Below are positions 8,405-16,693 of a stretch of DNA of 64,000 nt, piece after piece (positions within the stretch are counted from its first letter, which is position 1; each line of letters begins with the position of its first letter). The position numbers and the translations under genes were made by a program. This DNA comes from Marinilactibacillus sp. Marseille-P9653 (GTDB lineage: Bacteria; Bacillota; Bacilli; Lactobacillales; Carnobacteriaceae_A). The notes below the pieces were generated by a model. It ran no database searches. It had not been told where the DNA came from and saw only the letters and a list, made by a program, of their open reading frames with translations. Location of the stretch: positions 868,001 through 932,000 of the forward strand of contig NZ_CAKAKH010000001.1 in assembly GCF_916618885.1 (NCBI RefSeq), written 5' to 3'.

Positions 8405-9961
8405 ATGAAGTTAACCATTTTTGAAACAAGTGATATTCACGGGTACTTGTTCCCGACAGATTATCAAAAAAGAGGGCAAGAATTAGGATTTGGGCTGTTC
8501 AAATTAGCAAATGTCTTGAAACAGCAAATGGAATCTACAGAAGGGCCTTCTGTTTTGATAGAAAATGGTGATTTTATTCAAGGATCTCCACTTAGCTTTT
8601 TCGTACTTAAAGAAAAAGGAGATGCCAATTCTTTAATGGAGTCGATTAACGACTTACCATATGATGCTGGTGTCATAGGAAATCATGAATTTAATTACGG
8701 CCTAGATTATCTTTACTCGGCGGTCAAAGCAGCAAAACACCCGGTCTTAGCGGCCAATATATTAAATGAAGACAAGAAGGCTGCTTTTGGAGAACCGTAC
8801 ATCCTGATAGAAAAAGAAGACGTGAAAATTGCCATTTTAGGGTTGACCACTCAGTATATCCCACACTGGGAGCATCCAGAAAATTATGCAGGGTTAACGT
8901 TCCACTCGGCACTGGAAACTGCAAAAGAATATGTCCCAGAACTTAGAAAACTAGCGGATATCGTTATCGTGAGTTATCACGGTGGTTTTGAAAAAGATAT
9001 TGATTCTGGAACAGAAACCGAAATTCAGACGGGGGAAAATGAAGGGTACAGACTACTAACTGAAGTAGAAGGCATCGACGTATTGCTTACTGGACACCAG
9101 CATAGAGTAATCGCTCAAAAGAAAAACGGTATCCCGACTGTGATGCCGGGTCATAAAGGCAGTTTTCTTGGAAAAGTTACATTGGATCTTGCCCAAGAAA
9201 ATGGAAAGTGGATCATAAAAGATTCCCTTCCAGAACTGATTAAAGTTACTGAAGAAACACCCGTTGAATGCACGCTTGCGCGTAAGCACGAGGAATTGAA
9301 CCTAGAAGTAGAAGACTGGCTAGATCAGCCAATTGGCAAGGTTCAAGGAGATATGACAATCAAGGACGTAGAGAAAGCACGTAGAGAAGAACACCCTTAT
9401 GTTGAATTCATCCAAAAAGTACAGATGTACTATGCAGATTGCGACATTTCTGGAACAGCTTTATTTAACAATGAAAGTAGTGGCTTTAATCCTCAAGTAA
9501 CTATGAGAGACGTTGTTACGAATTATATCTTTCCTAACACATTAGCTGTACTAGAAGTAACCGGAGATGATTTAAAGAAAGCCATTGAACAATCCGCAGA
9601 GTACTTCGTACTGAATGATGAGGGAGAAATTGATGTGAATCCAGACTTTATAGAACCCAAACCGCAAATGTACAATTATGATATGTACGAAGGAATAGAG
9701 TATACGGTGAATGTTTCTAAACCTTTTGGAGAAAGAGTTACAGAATTCAAGTATAAAGGACGCGCTATTCAACCAGAAGATACACTTCAGGTTGTGATCA
9801 ATCAGTACCGAGCAGTAGGCGGTGGAGATTATACTATGTTTGATGCTTCTAAAATTATTCGCGAAGTAACGATTCCAATGAACGAACTGATTGGTAACTA
9901 CTTCAAGGAAATGGGTACAGTAGAAGCAACTGCAAATCACAACTTTAAAATTATAAAATAA
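8405..9961 (+). CDS. bifunctional metallophosphatase/5'-nucleotidase (cytoplasmic type)
   Basis: Likely hydrolyses nucleotide monophosphates or 2',3'-cyclic nucleotides. The N-terminal calcineurin-type domain shows the metal ligands in FETSDIHGYLFP, ENGDFIQGSP, GNHEFNYG, SYHGG and LTGHQH; the C-terminal half is the 5'-nucleotidase substrate domain, with NNESSGFNPQ and a GGGDYTMF stretch. About 518 aa with no signal peptide or anchor, so unlike secreted homologues it should work in the cytoplasm. GGAGA is better spaced for ATG 8405 than for ATG 8402. A second, YunD-like paralogue occurs at 30.9 kb. Confidence 0.85.
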   Translation: MKLTIFETSDIHGYLFPTDYQKRGQELGFGLFKLANVLKQQMESTEGPSVLIENGDFIQGSPLSFFVLKEKGDANSLMESINDLPYDAGVIGNHEFNYGLDYLYSAVKAAKHPVLAANILNEDKKAAFGEPYILIEKEDVKIAILGLTTQYIPHWEHPENYAGLTFHSALETAKEYVPELRKLADIVIVSYHGGFEKDIDSGTETEIQTGENEGYRLLTEVEGIDVLLTGHQHRVIAQKKNGIPTVMPGHKGSFLGKVTLDLAQENGKWIIKDSLPELIKVTEETPVECTLARKHEELNLEVEDWLDQPIGKVQGDMTIKDVEKARREEHPYVEFIQKVQMYYADCDISGTALFNNESSGFNPQVTMRDVVTNYIFPNTLAVLEVTGDDLKKAIEQSAEYFVLNDEGEIDVNPDFIEPKPQMYNYDMYEGIEYTVNVSKPFGERVTEFKYKGRAIQPEDTLQVVINQYRAVGGGDYTMFDASKIIREVTIPMNELIGNYFKEMGTVEATANHNFKIIK

Positions 9962-9965
9962 GGAT

Positions 9966-10001
9966 AAAAAGCAGATCTCTTCAAAGAGCTCTGCTTTTTT
10001 T
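9966..10001 (+). terminator. rho-independent terminator
   Basis: 15-bp stem with one mismatch (arms AAAAGCAGATCTCTT-type), short loop and a T-run, directly after the nucleotidase gene. Confidence 0.8.
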
Positions 10002-10132
10002 AGCATGTTAAAGATAGAGGTTAATTGAAACACAGAGTCAAATGTCTATCAATTGCTTATTCTTTAAAAGAAACGTTATGATAAAGACGTTATAATAGGT
10101 CTCAAAGTAGTATCATTACTTTAGGAAAAAGG

Positions 10133-11503
10133 GTGAGCCGTTTGAAAAGTAAAAAGATAGGGGTAATGATTTTGTCTTTTGTAGGCGCTTTATTTGTTGG
10201 AGGCTGTGGAGAGCCTAGTGCAAGTCAGGTTTTGGATGAAAGTATAGACGCTTATAATAATCTAGACAGCTATTCACAGTCTGTTGACCAAACCGTTGCA
10301 ATCGAAAACCAAGAAAATTCAGAAGAAATGAACATTAAGATGAATTCAGCATTTACAACCAATCCATATTCAATAGAACAAGTTATTAGTGATGGGGCAA
10401 CAGAAGGAAACACGACAATTAGATATGTCAACGATGTTTTTTATCTAGAAGATCCGGTAAGTGGATGGATTGAATTGGGAGATGAAGGAGAAGAACTGTT
10501 ATCCGATTTGATTGAAGGCATTGTTCAAGAGGGCTCAGAAGAAATCTTTTTCGATACAGCATTTCTGGAAACAATGAAAGAATATGAAGATGATATTGAA
10601 TTTGAAGAAGAAACAGATCACTATAATATGACTTTGATACTAGAAGGCGAGGATGCAAACAACTTGGTAGCTTCGGCAGTTTTGGAGAATAATGTCGAAC
10701 TCGAAACACTATTTTCAGATGAAAATTTGGTACTTACAACGCAAAGTATAGAAATCGAGTTACAAATGAACAAAGAAACTAAGTACCTTTCAAATCAGAA
10801 CATAAAAATGCAAGGTGATATTGAAGGGTCTACAGATATGGTCATGGGCTTCACTCAAGATATTCGAATGACTTATAATCAATACAATGAAGTTACAGCG
10901 ATTGAAGTTCCTCAAGACGCTATTGAGTTATCTGAATTAACTGGTGAGACAACCTCTGATGCGACGGAAGAGGACGAAGAATTTGTTGATTTGGGGGAAG
11001 AGGGGGCTGAAGCAGACTTGTCATCACAACCAGGAGTTTTAGCCACGGGTGAAGGATCTGAAGAAGGTGCAGAAGACTTGTATATCTCTATCCCACCTAT
11101 TTATCAAGATACTTCGTATGCGGGCACACTGTCCAGTCTCGAAAATAGTATACCAGGGTTTAATACGATGACACCTGAGGGATCAGCTATGATGATCTGG
11201 TCAGCTTTGGCAACCCAAGAAGAAGATCAATGGGTTGCTTGGTTTGTTGTTGTGAATCGCTTAGGTATGGATATCAAAAATATTGATACTACGTTCTCAT
11301 TCGAAAATGAAATGGGTGAAGTACTTGTTGAAGATTATTCTATTCAGTTATCTGAAGAAGAATACGGGGTCATAGGAAATGGTGCAATCGTGCCATTTCA
11401 AGTCATGATCCCTGAAGAATCTCAAGAAGACTTTATGGATGTGCTGACTTATATTCACGCATGGCCAGTTGTTGATACTTTTGAGTATGAAGCCATGGAA
11501 TAA
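10133..11503 (+). CDS. acidic lipoprotein, DUF6612-like N-terminus
   Basis: 456 aa with a lipoprotein signal: basic start, hydrophobic core and lipobox FVGGC ending at about Cys25, followed by GEPSAS. The mature part begins with an amphipathic segment (DESIDAYNNLDSYSQSVDQTV) as in DUF6612/LolA-like lipoproteins. A linker of roughly 60 residues rich in Glu, Asp, Ser and Gly (around 265-320) then leads to a separate C-terminal beta-rich domain of about 140 residues. It should be anchored on the outer face of the membrane; ligand unknown. The start is GTG 10133 or TTG 10142; AGGAAAAAGG fits either. It is monocistronic. Confidence 0.7.
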   Translation: MSRLKSKKIGVMILSFVGALFVGGCGEPSASQVLDESIDAYNNLDSYSQSVDQTVAIENQENSEEMNIKMNSAFTTNPYSIEQVISDGATEGNTTIRYVNDVFYLEDPVSGWIELGDEGEELLSDLIEGIVQEGSEEIFFDTAFLETMKEYEDDIEFEEETDHYNMTLILEGEDANNLVASAVLENNVELETLFSDENLVLTTQSIEIELQMNKETKYLSNQNIKMQGDIEGSTDMVMGFTQDIRMTYNQYNEVTAIEVPQDAIELSELTGETTSDATEEDEEFVDLGEEGAEADLSSQPGVLATGEGSEEGAEDLYISIPPIYQDTSYAGTLSSLENSIPGFNTMTPEGSAMMIWSALATQEEDQWVAWFVVVNRLGMDIKNIDTTFSFENEMGEVLVEDYSIQLSEEEYGVIGNGAIVPFQVMIPEESQEDFMDVLTYIHAWPVVDTFEYEAME

Positions 11504-11541
11504 ATTTGTTTAGAAGAATTAACATCAGTAGTCTTATAGTC

Positions 11542-11590
11542 AAAAAGCGCCTCTCTATTGGAAGTTTTTTCTTAGAGAGACGCTTTTTTT
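11542..11590. terminator. bidirectional terminator
   Basis: 15-bp arms with one mismatch (AAAAAGCGCCTCTCT / AGAGAGACGCTTTTT) around a 14-nt loop, between the convergent lipoprotein and CDF genes. Confidence 0.8.
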
Positions 11591-11615
11591 AGTGTTACTG
11601 ATTTAACTGATTCCC

Positions 11616-12491
11616 TTATTTGATTGTATCCGGCTCAACATGAACGTCTACATGCATAACATCGAAGTCGTTAAATAACAGTTCTTCAATTTTTTCCGTT
11701 ACATCGTGTCCTTCTTGAACAGACATATTGGCATCGACAAGAATTGTGATGTCTACATAGATATTCGTACCATAATTACGCGCCTTCAGCGATTCAATAC
11801 TGTGAATTTCTGGAAGTTGTTTGACGGCTTTTTCGTAATTATCTAGCTCATCTTCATGAAAACCATCTGACAGTGAAAAGGTACTTTCTCTGAATACCTC
11901 AACACCTGTTTTAAGAATGATCAAAGATACGATCAATGCCATCACACCATCAATCCAAGCCCATCCTAAAGCGGAAGCAAGAATAGCGACAGCTGTAGCC
12001 AAGCTGGTTAAAGAATCTGCGAGATTGTCTTTAGCGACCGCAGCAAGACCACTTGATTTTACTTTTTTTGATAAGTTTAAATTATATCTGTATACAAAGA
12101 ACATCACGACTGTACCAATTAAAGAAGCGATAGCAGCTAGTCCATTAGGTGGAACCACTTCACCTGATAACAATCGAATAACCGTAGATTGTAATACTTG
12201 AAATCCAACAAACAACATCGCAAAAGAGGTAATGAGGCTGGCAATGGGTTCAGCCTTCCAATGACCGTAAGGATGATTAGAATCGGCTGGCTTCCTAGCT
12301 GCTTTTAGCCCGATTAAAATCGTGACAGAAGAAATGACGTCGGTTAAATTATTGAACCCATCTGCGCTCAAAGCAGAAGACCTGAATGTGAATCCAATAA
12401 ATAATTTTAAAGTAGCCATAAAAATATAAACTACAATACTGACTCTAGCACCACGTTCGGCAGAACGGATGCGCTCAAAACGATTTTCCAT
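11616..12491 (-). CDS. cation diffusion facilitator family transporter
   Basis: A 291-aa CDF exporter that moves divalent metals (Zn, Mn, Fe, Co) out against protons. Six membrane spans are followed by a cytoplasmic ferredoxin-like dimerisation domain from about residue 210. Metal-site segments are visible: DGFNNLTDVISS in TM2, HPYGHWKAEPIAS after it and KDNLADSLTSLA in TM5. The C-terminal domain keeps the HDVTEKIEELL and VHVEPD features. The first TM2 position is Asn where many homologues have Asp or His, so metal specificity is uncertain. Monocistronic. Confidence 0.85.
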   Translation of the reverse strand: MENRFERIRSAERGARVSIVVYIFMATLKLFIGFTFRSSALSADGFNNLTDVISSVTILIGLKAARKPADSNHPYGHWKAEPIASLITSFAMLFVGFQVLQSTVIRLLSGEVVPPNGLAAIASLIGTVVMFFVYRYNLNLSKKVKSSGLAAVAKDNLADSLTSLATAVAILASALGWAWIDGVMALIVSLIILKTGVEVFRESTFSLSDGFHEDELDNYEKAVKQLPEIHSIESLKARNYGTNIYVDITILVDANMSVQEGHDVTEKIEELLFNDFDVMHVDVHVEPDTIK

Positions 12492-12671
12492 ACAAATCCC
12501 TCTTCGTTTTCAATTTGTTTTATTTAAGATAATGGTCTTAGTTAAGTAAAGCCAATGTTTTTAGCATGACTATCATCGTACTGTTAATGATGAAAGATTT
12601 CAATAAGAAGTACCATAGTCTAAGAATATCTTTAGTTTATAACAATTTGAAAAATCAAGTTTAGGAGCAGC

Positions 12672-12714
12672 AAAAAGACCACTGAAAGAATCCTAGAAGA
12701 TCCTTTCAGTGATC
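12672..12714 (-). terminator. terminator of the dehydrogenase unit
   Basis: Read on the minus strand: a 13-bp stem (GATCACTGAAAGG / TCTTTCAGTGGTC), 12-nt loop, then a U-tract. Confidence 0.8.
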
Positions 12715-12758
12715 AATAATAACCTATTGATGAGTATTTTATAGGTAAACACATTTCA

Positions 12759-13844
12759 TTATACACCAATTTTAGAAGGTTCAAGTACTTCAAGGTACTG
12801 CATAGCTTGATAAACATCATCGGGCGTAATATCTGGAATGACGAGGTTAAAGGTTTCTTTATCTGAAGCAGAAAAGGCAGCAATTTTTTCCATAGCCTCT
12901 TTAATGTCATGTGTTATGCCGAAATTTTTCAGAGAATGTGGGAAATCATTTTCCTTGTAAAAGCTCTGCAATTTATCGACTTCATCATATCTTTTACAAG
13001 CCGCTAGTTGAACTAAAATCCCGTAGGCTACCTTAACACCATGCTCGTAATCATGTGTTTCAGGAATCAATGACATACCATTATGCACAGCATGCGCGCC
13101 GGCCATTCTACCATATTCACCAGCGAAACCTCCGACTGTTCCGGCTATAGCTACAACAGCTTCTGCAACTTTTTCAAACGCTGGAGTGACTTCATGCGTC
13201 TCTATACTTTTTAGGGCTTCTTCGCTATTCTGAAGTAAAATTTCTTGAGTAAGTTTTGCAGTTTGGAGTCCTACAGAGACCATAGCTGGTAAAGTACCTT
13301 GAATATGATTCGTGATGCCTTCAGCTTCGTACCATTTAGCAAGTGTATCTCCAATACCGCCGGCAAAGTACTGTTTTGGTGACTCGACTAGTAAAGAGAG
13401 ATCCATAAAACAAAAAGAAGCAGATCGATTATAGTAGTCAACGCTCCTAAAAGTACCATCTGGGTGATATACAGCAGAGAGAGGGGTATAGGCAGCGCAA
13501 GTTCCCAAAACAGTCGGAATCGTTACGTATTCAATCCCTAACAAATCAGCAGTACCTTTAGCGGTATCGAGTACTTTCCCGCCACCGATTCCAACGATGC
13601 AATCGGCTCCTGGGCACTCTTTAGCTAGTCTGTTCATATCCTCGATGGATGCAGTATGATCATACTGCAGTACAGGAAAATCATTTTGACCAGGATAATG
13701 TTTTTCGAAAGCTTCAAACGATAACTCTCCAGTGATGATAACAGGAGACGTATACCGTTTCATTTTTTCATCAAAGTACACTAAAGCATTTTCCTGGCAG
13801 ATATATTGATCAGGGCCACTTCTTACGGTTTGACTTAGTTTCAT
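12759..13844 (-). CDS. iron-containing alcohol dehydrogenase family (HcxA/glycerol-dehydrogenase-like)
   Basis: A 361-aa NAD(P)-dependent dehydrogenase. The nucleotide-binding stretch GIGGGKVLDTAKG (about residues 85-97) is followed by an all-helical metal domain whose ligands are the Asp of GGIGDTLAKW, the His of GAHAVHNG and the second His of HDYEHGVKVAYG. Size and motifs fit the glycerol-dehydrogenase / hydroxycarboxylate dehydrogenase (HcxA, YbdH) branch, which in E. coli reduces 2-oxo acids. It lies 24 nt downstream of the BASS transporter, so both are probably under the same attenuator. A role in 2-oxo/2-hydroxy acid turnover is my inference. Confidence 0.8.
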   Translation of the reverse strand: MKLSQTVRSGPDQYICQENALVYFDEKMKRYTSPVIITGELSFEAFEKHYPGQNDFPVLQYDHTASIEDMNRLAKECPGADCIVGIGGGKVLDTAKGTADLLGIEYVTIPTVLGTCAAYTPLSAVYHPDGTFRSVDYYNRSASFCFMDLSLLVESPKQYFAGGIGDTLAKWYEAEGITNHIQGTLPAMVSVGLQTAKLTQEILLQNSEEALKSIETHEVTPAFEKVAEAVVAIAGTVGGFAGEYGRMAGAHAVHNGMSLIPETHDYEHGVKVAYGILVQLAACKRYDEVDKLQSFYKENDFPHSLKNFGITHDIKEAMEKIAAFSASDKETFNLVIPDITPDDVYQAMQYLEVLEPSKIGV

Positions 13845-13868
13845 ATAAATTCACTACTTTCTTCTAGA

Positions 13869-14846
13869 TTATGATTGGACTTTTATAGGATGAACAGTCG
13901 AATGTTGGGTGGAATCTTTTTGATCACGTCTTCGGCATAGGTTAGCGTAGACGGTTCCAAATAATGTATGCACGATTGTTCCAGCTGCGGCAGCGAGTGC
14001 CGTTGCTGGTGTGAAGTGTGCTAAACCAAGATTTGCAGCCAAGCCTGTGTTTTGGAGACCGACTTCTATGGCAATGGTGCGAGTGGTCGGAATGTCTCGT
14101 TTCAATAATTTGCAAATTAGATAACTGATTCCGTATCCGCTCAAGTTATGAAGCCAGACAACAAAGAAAATCACTAATCCAGTGCTGAGTAAGTTTTGTT
14201 GATTAACGGATACAGTACCAGCGAGTACTAAAAGTACAGCGATAGAAGAGAAAGAAGGTAAAATCCTTTCAGCTTTTTCCGTGTGTCTGCCAAGGAAGTG
14301 ACTGATGACTAGACCAAGAAGGACAGGTAATAGGACAACTTGAATAATTGACTGGAACATTGTCCAGAAGTTAATATCCAGATAAGCTCCGCCATAAAGT
14401 GAAAGAATAAGCGGCGTTAGTAGTGGAGATAATAGCGTAGAAACAGACGTTGAGCTAATAGACAAAGGTAGATTTCCATTAGCTAGATAAGCAATCACGT
14501 TTGAAGAGGTTCCTCCAGGTACAGAACCGACCAATAAAAGACCTAAGGCAATTTCAGTTGGTAAGCCGAAAACAGCTGAAAGGGCTAAGGCAGATAGAGG
14601 CATAAAGACATACTGGGCGATGACGACTAAAAAGACTTGCCACGGCCGTCTTAGAACTTCATTGAAATCCGCTGGTTTCATTGTCAGCCCCATTGTGAAC
14701 ATAATGAATTGTAAGGTGTACGTCGTAATGCCTGCTGCCCATAGAAATAAATTAGGTAATAGTAACGCCAATACAGCTGTTGCAATAACAATCCATGATA
14801 AATACTTAGTAAAAGATTGATTTAATTGTTTTAAAAATATGAGCAT
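13869..14846 (-). CDS. bile acid:sodium symporter (BASS) family transporter
   Basis: A 325-aa protein with about ten membrane spans. LVGSVPGGTSSNVIAYLANG (about residues 106-125) and EVGLQNTGLAANLGLAHF are the crossover and Na+-site motifs of the BASS fold. Bacterial and plastid relatives move pantoate, pyruvate and branched or elongated 2-oxo acids; despite the name, bile acid is unlikely. The start is ATG 14846: GGAGG sits 9 nt upstream, whereas the upstream GTG (14861) overlaps that site. The next gene is an iron-type dehydrogenase. A leader peptide and terminator lie just upstream, suggesting control by branched-chain amino acid supply. Confidence 0.85.
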   Translation of the reverse strand: MLIFLKQLNQSFTKYLSWIVIATAVLALLLPNLFLWAAGITTYTLQFIMFTMGLTMKPADFNEVLRRPWQVFLVVIAQYVFMPLSALALSAVFGLPTEIALGLLLVGSVPGGTSSNVIAYLANGNLPLSISSTSVSTLLSPLLTPLILSLYGGAYLDINFWTMFQSIIQVVLLPVLLGLVISHFLGRHTEKAERILPSFSSIAVLLVLAGTVSVNQQNLLSTGLVIFFVVWLHNLSGYGISYLICKLLKRDIPTTRTIAIEVGLQNTGLAANLGLAHFTPATALAAAAGTIVHTLFGTVYANLCRRRDQKDSTQHSTVHPIKVQS

Positions 14847-14913
14847 AAAATGTTCCTCCACTGATCTATTTTTTTTGAATCGTTATCTATCTTTAAAAGG
14901 ATCTGTGGAAACA

Positions 14914-14950
14914 GAAAAGACCTCTCACTCTTTGATAGAATGAGAGGTCT
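14914..14950 (-). terminator. attenuator terminator before the BASS gene
   Basis: On the minus strand: a 14-bp stem (AGACCTCTCATTCT / AGAGTGAGAGGTCT, one G-U pair), 5-nt loop, then TTTT. It lies about 70 nt before the BASS start and after a small leader ORF, so transcription of the operon must pass through it. Confidence 0.85.
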
Positions 14951-15009
14951 AAGTCCCATTCACACTAAACCATGAATAGGACTAAACAACTGTAAATTTT
15001 TCTACAGTG
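14951..15009 (-). promoter_or_regulatory. leader RNA with mutually exclusive hairpins
   Basis: Minus-strand RNA. Hairpin 1 pairs GGGCTTAACACTGTA (it contains the leader peptide stop codon) with TACAGTTGTTTAGTCC. Hairpin 2 pairs AGTCCTATTCA with TGAATGGGACT. Both need the same AGTCC, so they cannot form together, and hairpin 2 abuts the terminator stem. This is the architecture of an attenuator; I could not work out the exact switching rule. Confidence 0.6.
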
Positions 15010-15063
15010 TTAAGCCCTGAGCATAATAATTAAAATGACTAAATTCAATGGTTGAGTGTTCAT
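15010..15063 (-). CDS. branched-chain-rich leader peptide (17 aa)
   Basis: ATG 15061-15063 preceded by AGGAAGTAGGAA; stop TAA 15010-15012. The peptide is MNTQPLNLVILIIMLRA: 4 Leu, 3 Ile and 1 Val among 17 residues, eight of them branched-chain and packed into ten consecutive codons. The stop codon sits in the 5' arm of a hairpin followed by a rho-independent terminator, as in ilv/leu attenuators. I infer that the ribosome senses charged Leu/Ile/Val tRNA to control the BASS transporter gene. Chance hydrophobicity is possible, but binding site, codon content and RNA context agree. Confidence 0.65.
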   Translation of the reverse strand: MNTQPLNLVILIIMLRA

Positions 15064-15245
15064 GAGGGTTCCTACTTCCTTTTTCAGATAAGTTATCACT
15101 TTTTATTAGTTATTTATTAGAATACAGATTTGAAGTAGAGGATGCAACCTTTAAAAGGTAATCTGAGTTTTTAAAGAGATAATTAGGAAATAGGAATATT
15201 GATAGCGTTTTATGTCACAAGTTCATTTATTAAATAAAGTAAATG

Positions 15246-15275
15246 AAAAAAGAGACCTTCCAATTAGAAGATCTC
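15246..15275 (-). terminator. terminator of the his operon
   Basis: Minus strand: GAGATCTTCT / GGAAGGTCTC stem (G-U pairs) with a 4-nt loop and a U-tract, 20 nt after hisIE. Confidence 0.75.
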
Positions 15276-15294
15276 AATCTTTCATAATGAAGCA

Positions 15295-15936
15295 TCACCA
15301 TTTTTCGATATCTTGGCGTTCACCTTTGAAATTATTCTTTTTGTGATGACGTTCAGCTAGAACCGCTTCTACGTCTGAAATTTTTACACCAGATTTATGC
15401 AGCAGAACGCCTAAATGATACAAAACATCTGCAACTTCGTCGGAAACTTCTTTTTTGTCCTCATTTTTAGCACCGATGACAACTTCAAAAGCTTCTTCTC
15501 CAAATTTCTTGGCAATTTTATCTATTCCTTTTGAAAGTAGATAATTCGTATAAGAGTCCTCGTCAGTTGCTTCTGCTCGATTTTGAATGGTTGCTTCAAT
15601 GTCTTTTAATGTAAAAGTAGATTCCAAATTAAAGCAACTGTCTGTGCCAGTGTGACAAGTTGGACCAACTGGATCAATCATTAAAAGTAGAGCATCCTGA
15701 TCACAATCCAGATACATATCTTTCACATATTGAACGTTACCACTAGATTCGCCTTTTTTCCAAAGTCTTTCTTTGGATCTAGAGTAAAACCACGCAACTT
15801 CTTCATTCTTAGTTAGTTCAAAAGCTTCTTCGTTCATGTATCCAACCATACGAACTTCTTTGTTTGTATAATGCTGTAAGACTACTGTTAGTAGCCCCTT
15901 AGAAAAGTCAGGTTTTAAATCATCATATTTAGACAT
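15295..15936 (-). CDS. hisIE: bifunctional phosphoribosyl-AMP cyclohydrolase / phosphoribosyl-ATP pyrophosphatase
   Basis: Carries out steps 2 and 3 of histidine synthesis. The N-terminal HisI half (about 1-110) has the metal motif DCDQDALLL and the HTGTDSCFN active-site stretch. The C-terminal HisE half (about 115-213) shows KFGEEAFEVVIGAK and DEVADVLYHL, the Mg-binding Glu/Asp helices of MazG-like pyrophosphohydrolases. 213 aa is normal for the fusion. Last gene of the operon; it overlaps hisF by 8 nt. Confidence 0.95.
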   Translation of the reverse strand: MSKYDDLKPDFSKGLLTVVLQHYTNKEVRMVGYMNEEAFELTKNEEVAWFYSRSKERLWKKGESSGNVQYVKDMYLDCDQDALLLMIDPVGPTCHTGTDSCFNLESTFTLKDIEATIQNRAEATDEDSYTNYLLSKGIDKIAKKFGEEAFEVVIGAKNEDKKEVSDEVADVLYHLGVLLHKSGVKISDVEAVLAERHHKKNNFKGERQDIEKW

Positions 15937-16693
15937 TTCTCATTGGCACTCCTTTTTTTATGCAAAGATCTTTTACTTCTTGAATCGACACGTCTTCGTC
16001 ATGGAAGATAGAAGCCGCTAATCCAGCAGATACATCTGTTTCAGAGAACAATTCAGAGAAGTGAGCAGCTGTTCCAGCTCCACCAGATGCAATCACGGGT
16101 ATATTGACAGATTCTTGAATCAGACGCAGAAGTCTGTGATCAAAGCCTTGTTGCATGCCGTCAAAGTCCATACTCGTCACAAGCAATTCTCCTGCTCCAA
16201 GTGCTTCAACTTGTTTGACCCAGTCAAGGGCTCTAGTATCGGTTGCCTGTTTTCCGCCGTGCGTATAACAGAACCAGTCTTGCTGTTCTTCATCCCATTT
16301 GGCATCAAGTGCAATACAGATACATTGAGAACCGAACTTTTCACTTACTTCTTTTATAAGCTGTGGATTTCTAAGAGCAGAAGAATTTAAACTGACTTTA
16401 TCTGCACCGGCACCAAGTAGAGTCGAAATGTCTTCTACTGATTGAATACCGCCACCTATCGTCATAGGTATAAACAGTTCTTTAGCAGTCTGTCTAATAA
16501 CGTCAAGCATTAACGCATGTCCCGTTTCTGTTGCAGAAATATCTAGAAAGACTAATTCATCTGCACCTAAGGCATTATAGCGTTTAGCAAGATCAACAGG
16601 ATTTCCGATTTTTCTTAGTCCTTTGAATTGAATTCCTTTAACGACCGAACCATCTTTAACATCTAGACAGGGAATAATACGTTTCTTGATCAT
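15929..16693 (-). CDS. hisF: imidazole glycerol phosphate synthase, cyclase subunit
   Basis: A (beta/alpha)8 barrel that joins PRFAR and ammonia from HisH to give IGP and AICAR. The first catalytic Asp is in CLDVKDG (residues 9-15), the second in TSMDFDG; phosphate-binding loops are IGGGI and ASGGAG. 254 aa, family length. It overlaps hisA by 4 nt (ATGA) and hisIE by 8 nt, indicating coupled translation. Confidence 0.95.
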   Translation of the reverse strand: MIKKRIIPCLDVKDGSVVKGIQFKGLRKIGNPVDLAKRYNALGADELVFLDISATETGHALMLDVIRQTAKELFIPMTIGGGIQSVEDISTLLGAGADKVSLNSSALRNPQLIKEVSEKFGSQCICIALDAKWDEEQQDWFCYTHGGKQATDTRALDWVKQVEALGAGELLVTSMDFDGMQQGFDHRLLRLIQESVNIPVIASGGAGTAAHFSELFSETDVSAGLAASIFHDEDVSIQEVKDLCIKKGVPMRNV

